From contig OX244046.1 in NCBI GenBank assembly GCA_945861085.1, positions 744,001 to 808,000 of the forward strand: 64,000 nt of DNA, read 5' to 3'. Below, in pieces: positions 34,948 to 42,003 of this stretch; the stretch's first letter is position 1, and the number at the start of each line of letters is the position of its first letter. A program made the translations under genes and the position numbers. The stretch comes from Clostridioides difficile_D (GTDB taxonomy: Bacteria; Bacillota; Clostridia; Peptostreptococcales; Peptostreptococcaceae). The notes under the pieces are model-generated. The model was not told the DNA's origin. It did not search any database and was given only the letters and a program-made list of their open reading frames with translations.

Positions 34948-35079
34948 ATGAAAAAAATAGAATTACTTGCACCAGTTGGCTCTTTTGATTCATTAAAAGC
35001 AGCAGTACAAAATGGAGCAAATGCTGTGTATTTAGGTGGTAAAGACTTTAGTGCAAGAGCATCTGCAAATAATTTTGAT
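34948..35079 (+). CDS. U32 peptidase family protein, exon 1 (interrupted by IStron)
   Basis: The first 44 codons of a U32 (collagenase-like) protein: MKKIELLAPVGSFDSLKAAV, then GANAVYLGGKDFSARASANN and FD. Read straight on, the gene hits TAA at the first intron codon. AGAGGAGAAAAAT precedes the ATG. The coding sequence resumes at 36946. The last five exon bases are TTGAT, the insertion target of this element type. Joined to exon 2, the frame gives NNFD-RNELIDAVKYSHIRG with the usual family spacing. Confidence 0.85.
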
Positions 35080-35510
35080 TAAAAAATAGCTATGCACACT
35101 CGTGACTTTAGTCATGAGTTAGTAGCTAAAATAGTCAGCATATAGGGAAACTTATATGTAGAGATAGGATAGAACCTATCCAATACTACTTGAATTGCTA
35201 AAAACCCCTAAAGCTAACCAAACTAAAACATAAGGATGAAATAAACCTAAGTGTGAAAGTTACGAAAGTAGAAAAAATTGGTTAGATGGTATAAGGTTAA
35301 ACCCTAAGTACTTTAAAATGGGCAATCAGCAGGTAAGCTCCGAATAGGAGAAACTTCAACGACTATTCCTCTTGAGGGAAGTACACTACAAGCTATCGGT
35401 AGTGGAAGTGGGTAGACCTTAACGGATAATGCCGAAGGATAAGATATAGTCTGTGCTTGCATGAAAGTGTAAGAAGTTCATAAGAGAACTGCATAGGTAG
35501 TAGCGAACTT
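35080..35510 (+). ncRNA. Group I intron ribozyme of the IStron
   Basis: Core elements are visible: the P3-P8 region around AATGGGCAATCAGCAGG (about 35318-35334), the R-type block AACTTCAACGACTATTCC (about 35352-35369) and the S-type block AAGATATAGTCTGTG (35441-35455). ACTAT and ATAGT of the last two pair as P7. CTCCGAATAGGAG is a closed hairpin within the core. Splicing would remove the element from RNA and spare the host protein. No core base is obviously lost. Confidence 0.85.
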
Positions 35511-35718
35511 ATGTGAACGACAACCTCAAAAATGATAAAAGTTAGGACTTACGGTTCTTAAATATGTTATTTAAAAATAAATATAAAAACCTTCGAAATA
35601 ATTGTTTTAAATAATTACGTTTGTTAATATTATAATGGGTGATGAAAAATGGAAGTGACTCATGGTAAAGATATATATATTAATAATCAGAAAAAACAAT
35701 TAAAGTGAGGTGATAGTA

Positions 35719-36828
35719 GTGGAAAAGGCATATAAGTTTAGAATGTATCCAAATAAAAAACAGCAAGAGTTAATTAACAAAACTTTTGGATGTTGTAGAT
35801 TTGTATATAATAAATATCTTGCTAAAAGAATAGATGTTTATAAAAAAGATAAAGAAACTTTTACTTATAAACAGTGTAGTTCTGATTTGACCAATTTAAA
35901 AAAAGAATTAAAATGGCTTAAAGAACCTGACAAATTTTCACTACAAAACGCCTTAAAAGATTTAGAAAACGCATATGAAAAATTCTTTAAAGAAAAGGCA
36001 GGATTTCCTAAATTTAAATCAAAGAAAACTAATAGATTTTCATATAAGACTAATTTTACAAATGGAAACATTATGTATTGTGGTCAATATATAAAATTGC
36101 CTAAACTTGGTATGGTTAAAGTAAGGGATAAACAAGTCCCTAAAGGGAGAATACTTAATGCTACTATATCTAAAGAACCAAGTGGTAGATATTATGTATC
36201 ATTATGTTGTACTGATGTAGATATTGAAGCATTTGAAAATACTAATAATCAGATAGGTTTAGATTTAGGAATTAAAGAATTTTGTATCTCAAGTTGTGGA
36301 GAATTTATAGAAAATCCTAAGTATCTTAAGAAGTCATTAAACAAACTTGCTAAATTACAAAGAGAATTATCGAGAAAAACAATCGGTAGTTTAAATAGAA
36401 ATAAAGCAAGATTAAAAGTTGCAAGACTTCAAGAACATATAGCTAATCAAAGAAAGGATTTTCTACAAAAACTATCTACTAAATTAATAAAAGAGAATGA
36501 TATTATTTGCATAGAAGATTTACAAGTAAAGAATATGATTAGAAATCGTAAACTATCTAGCTTAATTTCTGATGTGTCATGGTCAGAGTTTATTCGTCAA
36601 TTAAAATACAAGGCTACTTGGCATGGTAGACAAATTGTAAAGGTAGGTAAATTCTTTGCAAGTTCACAAATATGCAATAAATGTGGGTATAAAAACGAGG
36701 AAGTTAATGACTTAAATGTAAGAGAATGGATTTGTCCTAGTTGTAATGAAACTCACGATAGAGATATAAATGCAAGTATAAATATATTAAAAGAAGGATT
36801 AAGACTAATAACAATTCAAAATAAATAA
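35719..36828 (+). CDS. tnpB: TnpB RNA-guided nuclease within the IStron
   Basis: A 369-residue TnpB. The N-terminal domain begins EKAYKFRMYPNKKQQELI. The RuvC residues are present: GLDLGIKEF (Asp), IICIEDLQV (Glu) and HDRDINAS (Asp), with a zinc ribbon (CNKCGYK, then CPSCNE). The start is GTG 35719, preceded by AGGTGATAGTA; a GTG at 35710 overlaps the SD. TnpB would cleave DNA matching the sequence after the right end when preceded by TTGAT, that is, the empty site. It is of the IS605-associated type and is diverged from the tnpB at 19.3-20.5 kb. Confidence 0.92.
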   Translation: MEKAYKFRMYPNKKQQELINKTFGCCRFVYNKYLAKRIDVYKKDKETFTYKQCSSDLTNLKKELKWLKEPDKFSLQNALKDLENAYEKFFKEKAGFPKFKSKKTNRFSYKTNFTNGNIMYCGQYIKLPKLGMVKVRDKQVPKGRILNATISKEPSGRYYVSLCCTDVDIEAFENTNNQIGLDLGIKEFCISSCGEFIENPKYLKKSLNKLAKLQRELSRKTIGSLNRNKARLKVARLQEHIANQRKDFLQKLSTKLIKENDIICIEDLQVKNMIRNRKLSSLISDVSWSEFIRQLKYKATWHGRQIVKVGKFFASSQICNKCGYKNEEVNDLNVREWICPSCNETHDRDINASINILKEGLRLITIQNK

Positions 36829-36945
36829 CTTATGTAAGAACCGTAGGAACTACGGGGATAGCCTGTGGAGAATTAGTAAGACATATTTTAGTATGCAAAA
36901 TTCTATGAAGCAGGAACCCTGTGATTTTAGTCATGGGAGGTTCAG
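36829..36945 (+). ncRNA. Putative omega RNA scaffold / right end of the IStron
   Basis: The 117 bases from the tnpB stop to the proposed 3' splice site contain CCGTAG/CTACGG (36841-36855), further AT-rich pairing and the subterminal hairpin at 36918-36937. In characterised TnpB systems the guide RNA scaffold comes from this region and the guide from the flanking sequence, here starting AGAAATGAGTTGATTG. The 3' splice site and the scaffold-guide junction would coincide. Inferred from family knowledge. Confidence 0.65.
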
Positions 36946-39351
36946 AGAAATGAGTTGATTGACGCTGTTAAATACTCTCATATAAGGGGAGTGCAAGTCT
37001 TTGTTACTGTGAATACATTGATAAAACAGTATGAGATAGAGGATTTTGTAGAGTATGTAAAATTTTTATATGATATAGATATTGATGCTTTAATAGTACA
37101 AGATATAGGAATGGCAAAGCTTATAAAAAAATTATTACCTGATTTTGAATTACATGCAAGTACTCAAATGGTAGCACATTCATTAGAAGATGTGAAGTAT
37201 CTTCAAAGTGTGGGATTTGATAGAGTTGTTTTAGCAAGGGAATTAAATGTTGATGAGATAAAATGGATTTGTGAAAATACAACTATAGATATAGAAGTCT
37301 TTGTACATGGAGCTTTATGTGTGTGTTACTCAGGTCAGTGCCTTATGAGTAGTATGATAGGAAATAGGTCTGGAAATAGGGGCAGATGTGCACAGCCATG
37401 TAGACAAAAGTATGAGTTGATAGATATAAATACAGGAGAAGTAGTAAAAAGTGATGGAGATTATTTATTGAGTCCTAGAGATTTAAGCACTATAGAAGAT
37501 TTAGATAAAATAATTGAAGCAGGTGTATTATCTCTAAAAATTGAAGGAAGAATGAAAAAGCCAGAATATGTAGCTACTGTGGTTTCAGGATATAGAGAAG
37601 CGATTAATGAATTTATAGATAAGAAAAAAATAAGTATTTCTGAGGAAATAATAAATAATTTGTATACTATATTTAACAGAAAGTTTACTAGAGGCTATAT
37701 ATTAGGTGAAGTTGGCAAGGATATAATGAACTCTAATAGACCTAATAATCAAGGGCTATATATTGGAAAAGTTTTAGATTATAATAGAAAAAACAAAAGA
37801 CTTAGGGTGATACTAGAAAATACGCTTAAAAAAGGTGATGGAATCAATTTAGGTGGAGGTACTATTGGAAGGATAATAAAAAATGGAGAGATAACTACAA
37901 TAGCACACAAAGGGGACTTGATAGAATTAGATTTTGTTGGAGAAGCAAAGAGAAATCAGCTTATATATAAGACTTCTGATAGCGAATTAATGGATAGAGT
38001 ACAAGCTACATTCCAGCAAGATAAAGAGTTTATAAAAACTAATATAAGTGCAAAAGTGAGTATTAAACTAGGTAAAAAACCAGTGCTTTCTATAAGTGAT
38101 TTTTGTGGAAATAAATCAGTTGTAGAGGGAGAAAAAATAGTTGAAAAAGCTATAAAAGTAGCTTTAAGTAAAGAAAAAATAGAAACACAAATTCAAAAGC
38201 TTGGAAATACACCTTATAAATTAAAAGAGATAGAAATTGACTTGGATGAAGGTGTAAGTATGCCTATAAGTGTGTTAAATCAAATGAGAAGAGATTGTAT
38301 TGAGCTTTTAGATGAAGAAAGAATAAAGATAAAAGATAGAAAATTTAAGAAAAATAGATTAAAATACCAGTCAGATAGAGTAAATAAACAGAAAAAATTT
38401 AATACAGTTCCTAAAATTAGAGTTAAAGTCAAGAACTTGGAGCAATTAGAAGCAGTATTAAAATATGATGTGGATTTAATCTATTATGAAGATATAAATA
38501 CATTATCAAAAGCTTTACGAATGGTCTCAAGTATTTCTATGGATTTAGATACTTCTTCGTCTTTAAGTATTTCTAAAGAATTAATGAGTTCAAATTCAAA
38601 CAACATAGATACTTTGAATAAGAAGCTTTCTAATACAGCAGTCACTGACAAGAAATTAATATATTCAGCACCAAGGATTGTCAGAAATAAAGAGTATAAA
38701 CAATTTGAGATATTAGATAATATAAAAGGAATTGATAAGGTTCAAATTGGTAATTGGGGTTCTATGGAATATTTTAAAGAAAAAGATTTAAATATAGATT
38801 GTTATTTAAATGTATTTAATAGTGAAAGTATAAACCATTTTAAAGATGAGGGAGCAAGCACAGTTTGCTTGTCGCAAGAATTAAATCTAAATGAAATTAA
38901 ACAAACTTTAAAATATACAGATGTAGAAATTGAAGCAGTAATATATGGATATACTCCTATGATGGTTACAGAATACTGTCCTATGGGAGTTGTTGTTAGA
39001 GATTGTAAAAAGGATAAGAGAGTTGCTAAATGTAAAGAAAGTAGTTATGCTTTGAGAGATTTTACAGATGCAAATTATAGGATAACACAAGATATGTTCT
39101 GTAGGAGTACAATTTACAATTCAAAGGTTACTTGTATGTTGGACAATCTATATGAGTTAGATGAAGTTGGAATAGATGTATTTAGAATAGATTTTACAGT
39201 GGAAGATAGTGAGATGGTTAAAAAGGTTATTGAAGCTCATATTGAAGTTTTGAGTAATGATTATAAACTTGGGAAAAAAGCTACTGATTTATATAATCAA
39301 TTGGATGAAATTGGAACAGTTGCAGGACACTACTACAAAGGTGTAGAATAG
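36946..39351 (+). CDS. U32 peptidase family protein, exon 2
   Basis: Codons 45-845 of the split gene. It begins RNELIDAVKYSHIRGVQVF and carries the U32 signature (ELHASTQMVAHSLEDVKYL, then EVFVHGALCVCYSGQCLMSS) and the cysteines of NRGRCAQPCRQKYEL, followed by a DUF3656-type middle and a C-terminal repeat of the U32 fold (EYCPMGVVVRDC). Proteins of this kind (E. coli RlhA and TrhP are relatives) take part in RNA hydroxylation; the older label is collagenase-like protease. Full spliced length is about 845 residues, normal for clostridial members. An internal TTG at 36955 could start a truncated protein but has no SD. Confidence 0.88.
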   Translation, partial: RNELIDAVKYSHIRGVQVFVTVNTLIKQYEIEDFVEYVKFLYDIDIDALIVQDIGMAKLIKKLLPDFELHASTQMVAHSLEDVKYLQSVGFDRVVLARELNVDEIKWICENTTIDIEVFVHGALCVCYSGQCLMSSMIGNRSGNRGRCAQPCRQKYELIDINTGEVVKSDGDYLLSPRDLSTIEDLDKIIEAGVLSLKIEGRMKKPEYVATVVSGYREAINEFIDKKKISISEEIINNLYTIFNRKFTRGYILGEVGKDIMNSNRPNNQGLYIGKVLDYNRKNKRLRVILENTLKKGDGINLGGGTIGRIIKNGEITTIAHKGDLIELDFVGEAKRNQLIYKTSDSELMDRVQATFQQDKEFIKTNISAKVSIKLGKKPVLSISDFCGNKSVVEGEKIVEKAIKVALSKEKIETQIQKLGNTPYKLKEIEIDLDEGVSMPISVLNQMRRDCIELLDEERIKIKDRKFKKNRLKYQSDRVNKQKKFNTVPKIRVKVKNLEQLEAVLKYDVDLIYYEDINTLSKALRMVSSISMDLDTSSSLSISKELMSSNSNNIDTLNKKLSNTAVTDKKLIYSAPRIVRNKEYKQFEILDNIKGIDKVQIGNWGSMEYFKEKDLNIDCYLNVFNSESINHFKDEGASTVCLSQELNLNEIKQTLKYTDVEIEAVIYGYTPMMVTEYCPMGVVVRDCKKDKRVAKCKESSYALRDFTDANYRITQDMFCRSTIYNSKVTCMLDNLYELDEVGIDVFRIDFTVEDSEMVKKVIEAHIEVLSNDYKLGKKATDLYNQLDEIGTVAGHYYKGVE

Positions 39352-39448
39352 ATATAACATGAAAAATATACATAAATATATAAAAAAACTTGAATTTATG
39401 TGTATTGATATATAAAAATATCATATCTATGAAAAAACAGGGGGATTA

Positions 39449-40033
39449 GTGAAAATGAGAGAAGAAGCTTTAGAAATTTTATTTAAGTATTTAGAAACTG
39501 ATAGAATGAGAAAACATTGTTATGCTGTTGAAGCAGTTATGAGAGATTTAGCCAAAAGATTAGAACCAGAAAAAGAAGAAGAGTGGGCAGTTGCAGGTCT
39601 TTTACACGATTTGGATTCAGATATAGTTGGTAGAAAGCCAGGAGAAATCTGTGAAGGACATGCTACAACAACAGTAGAACTGCTTAAAAAAGAAAACTTT
39701 GGTGATGAAGAAATGTACAGAGCAATACTTGGTCATCATGATGGAATGGGAGTTACAAGAACTAGTCTAATGGAAAAAGCTATATATGCAGCAGACCCTA
39801 TAACTGGGTTTATAACTGCTATAGCTTTAGTTTATCCAGATAAAAAACTTACTAGTGTAAAGACAAAGTCTGTAATTAAAAGAATGAAGGAAACAAGATT
39901 TGCTTCAAATGTAAATAGAGATGCAATGAGAAGTATAGAAGATATAGGAATTCCATTTGATGAATTTGCAGAGCTTTCTCTTAATGCAATGAAGAATATA
40001 AGTGATGTACTTGAAAGTGCTGAAAATAATTAG
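39449..40033 (+). CDS. HD-domain hydrolase
   Basis: A 194-residue metal-dependent phosphohydrolase. RKHCYAVEAVMRDLA (about 20-34) supplies the first histidine, WAVAGLLHDLDSD (about 46-58) the HD pair, and LGHHDGM and KAIYAADPITGF the later ligands. The family removes phosphate from nucleotides or dephosphorylates signalling compounds; the substrate is unknown. CAGGGGGATTA leads to GTG 39449, and an ATG at 39455 is an equally possible start. It is followed 33 bases later by a Nudix gene, perhaps in one operon. Confidence 0.85.
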   Translation: MKMREEALEILFKYLETDRMRKHCYAVEAVMRDLAKRLEPEKEEEWAVAGLLHDLDSDIVGRKPGEICEGHATTTVELLKKENFGDEEMYRAILGHHDGMGVTRTSLMEKAIYAADPITGFITAIALVYPDKKLTSVKTKSVIKRMKETRFASNVNRDAMRSIEDIGIPFDEFAELSLNAMKNISDVLESAENN

Positions 40034-40066
40034 CTGAAAATACAAAGAGAAAGCAAGGCGAGATAT

Positions 40067-40543
40067 ATGAAACTTACAACTATTTGTTATATAGAAAAAG
40101 ATGATAAGACTTTAATGTTGTACAGAAATAAAAAGAAAGATGATGTACATGAAGGCAAGTATGTGGGTATTGGTGGAAAGTTTGAGCAAGGAGAAACTCC
40201 AGAAGAATGTGTAATAAGAGAAGTTAAAGAAGAGACTGGTCTTACTCTTAAATCATTGTCGTATAAAGGATTGATAACTTTTCCAAAATTTAAAGATGAA
40301 GAAGATTGGTACATGTTTTTGTATTTTTCAGATGAGTTTGAAGGAGAATTGTCTGAAAAAGATTTAGATGATTGTAAAGAAGGTAAATTAATTTGGGTAG
40401 ACAATGATAAAATCTTTGATTTAAATATGTGGGAAGGCGATAGGTTATTTTTAAATTGGGCTAAGATTGGAAATGTTTTTAGTGCAAAGATAGTATATGA
40501 TAATGGGAAACTAAAAGATTATAGTGTAAACTTCTTAGATTAA
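40067..40543 (+). CDS. Nudix hydrolase (8-oxo-dGTPase/MutT-like)
   Basis: A 158-residue protein with a complete Nudix box: GGKFEQGETPEECVIREVKE followed by ETGL. It hydrolyses a nucleoside diphosphate linked to another group. The N-terminus (TTICYIEKDDKTLMLYRNKK) and C-terminus are like clostridial MutT/8-oxo-dGTP diphosphatases, so a role in cleaning the nucleotide pool is likely. The ribosome binding site is weak (AAGGCGAGATAT). It probably forms an operon with the upstream HD hydrolase. Confidence 0.88.
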   Translation: MKLTTICYIEKDDKTLMLYRNKKKDDVHEGKYVGIGGKFEQGETPEECVIREVKEETGLTLKSLSYKGLITFPKFKDEEDWYMFLYFSDEFEGELSEKDLDDCKEGKLIWVDNDKIFDLNMWEGDRLFLNWAKIGNVFSAKIVYDNGKLKDYSVNFLD

Positions 40544-40944
40544 TTAAGATACAGCTTAATGATACATTTCAAGAATATAGTTTAATGATACTACTTAAGA
40601 ATGTAATTTAAGGTTATAGCAAATTAAATTGATTGATATAATATTAAGATAAACAATAGTAGTTGAGAAAAGGGGTTATCTCAAAATAGAGATAAGCCTT
40701 TTTTTCATTGTTGAAATGATAAAAATATACTTGATTTCATACAACAATGATTGTCTCATGAACTAAAAAGTTCACTTTGAGACACTTCTTTTTTTATCTT
40801 TGATTTTGAATAAGTTCTAATTTATATATAGTCCTTAATTAAAGTGTAGTTAAAGGTCATATATTGTTAAAAAAATAAAAATTGACTTAGACAACCATTT
40901 GTTTTATACTAAAGTAAATTTTTTAAAAGGAGGAACAATTTGGA
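40544..40944. other. Intergenic region containing repeat copy A
   Basis: About 400 bases. It holds the MITE-like repeat at 40671-40790. The remaining sequence is AT-rich with no gene; a short ~30-base partial repeat (AATGATACATTTCAAGAATATAG-like, split here) occurs at 40557-40605. Confidence 0.6.
40671..40790. repeat. MITE-like repeat, copy A
   Basis: About 120 bases bounded by imperfect inverted ends (AGGGGTTATCTCAAAAT and its partner CTTTGAGACACTTCT). The interior includes AGAGATAAGCC with a T tract, ATATACTTGATTTCATACAA and the hairpin GAACTAAAAAGTTC. A second copy with the same order of blocks lies at 55604-55724. It carries no gene. Confidence 0.75.
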
Positions 40945-41766
40945 ATGATAGACATAAATTTAGAAAAATGTGTAGGCTGTGGTATGTGTGAATCAGACTG
41001 CCTTGTAAATGCAATAAAAGTTAAGGATGATAAAGCAAAGGTAAAAAATATTCTCTGTATTAACTGTGGTCACTGTATGGCAATTTGTCCAACAGATGCA
41101 ATAGAAATGCAGGGATTTGATAAAAGTGAGGTAATAGAATACAATCGTGAAAAATTTGAATTAGAAGCTGAAAAGTTATTGAATTTCATTAAGTTTAGAA
41201 GAAGTATAAGACAATATAAAGACGTAGAGGTAGAAGAAGAAAAAATAAAAAATATAGTGGAAGCTGGTAGATACACACCAACAGGTGGAAATAGACAGCC
41301 TATAAGATACATATTAGTAAAAGAAAAACTAAAAGAAGTAAAAGAACTAGCAATAGAAGGTCTTTATAACTTAGCATTAGACACTGATGACAGTGAACCT
41401 GTGAGTTCTATGTATAAAAATACATTTAAGAAAATGTACAAAAGATATAAAGAGAAAGGAAATGATTCTTTATTTTATGATGCCCCACTACTTATGGTAG
41501 TTGTAGGTGACATGTCTCTAGGTAAAAGTGCGTATGTAGATGGAGGATTGGCTGCATCTAATATGGAACTTATGGTCTATTCTCAAGGATTGGGAATGTG
41601 CTATAATGGATTTTTTGTTATGGCATCAAATGTAGAGCCAAAGATAAAAGAACTATTGGGAATGAGTGAGAATGAAGCAGTTATAACTTCATTTATATTA
41701 GGTTATCCAGATGTGAAATATAAAAGAACAGTAAATAGAAACACTGCTAAATTCGAGATAATATAG
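40945..41766 (+). CDS. Ferredoxin-nitroreductase fusion protein
   Basis: A 273-residue protein. Residues 1-55 carry two 4Fe-4S motifs (CVGCGMCESDC and CINCGHCMAICP). Residues 70-273 form a nitroreductase domain (FRRSIRQYKDVEVEEEKI, TPTGGNRQPIRYILV, GLGMCYNGFF, ILGYPDVKYKR), which binds FMN. Such fusions move electrons from ferredoxin or NAD(P)H to an unknown acceptor. AAGGAGGAACAATTTGGA precedes the ATG. Single gene with a downstream terminator. Confidence 0.9.
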   Translation: MIDINLEKCVGCGMCESDCLVNAIKVKDDKAKVKNILCINCGHCMAICPTDAIEMQGFDKSEVIEYNREKFELEAEKLLNFIKFRRSIRQYKDVEVEEEKIKNIVEAGRYTPTGGNRQPIRYILVKEKLKEVKELAIEGLYNLALDTDDSEPVSSMYKNTFKKMYKRYKEKGNDSLFYDAPLLMVVVGDMSLGKSAYVDGGLAASNMELMVYSQGLGMCYNGFFVMASNVEPKIKELLGMSENEAVITSFILGYPDVKYKRTVNRNTAKFEII

Positions 41767-41882
41767 AGATTAAACTTCACTAAAATTTGTAAAATTATGA
41801 AATATAGAGTAAGTATTTAGCAGGGTAAATTTGTTGTAATAAATAGATAAATGAGTTATAATTTAGGTATATTGTATATGTT

Positions 41883-41928
41883 AAGGATATTTAAATTTTT
41901 GATTAAATTTATATATCCTTTTATATAC
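41883..41928 (+). terminator. Terminator after the ferredoxin-nitroreductase gene
   Basis: A 16-bp stem with one mismatch, AAGGATATTTAAATTT with AAATTTATATATCCTT, is followed by TTATATAC. Confidence 0.75.
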
Positions 41929-42003
41929 TAATCTATTTTTTCATATCTACAAGTTTATGCAGTAATTTATACTGTAAATCTTAACTATATGGAGGTTTGT
42001 GTA

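Larger units (their letters stand above)
35080..36945 (+). mobile_element. CdISt1-type IStron: group I intron fused to an IS605-type element
   Basis: A 1866-base element inserted directly after TTGAT. It combines a group I intron (about 35080-35510), a tnpB gene and a hairpin-rich right end. Matching subterminal hairpins occur at both ends in the same orientation: CTCGTGACTTTAGTCATGAG (35099-35118) and CCTGTGATTTTAGTCATGGG (36918-36937). There is no transposase gene, so it would move only if supplied in trans. I place the 3' end at G36945 because this keeps the host frame, ends in the guanosine required of group I introns and restores normal U32 spacing. Ends at 36952 or 36954 are also conceivable. 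Confidence 0.85.

Noticed and set aside
36955..39351. U32 protein starting at TTG 36955 as a stand-alone gene
   Set aside because: No SD, lacks the conserved first 44 codons, and the exon 1 sequence is present upstream of the IStron.
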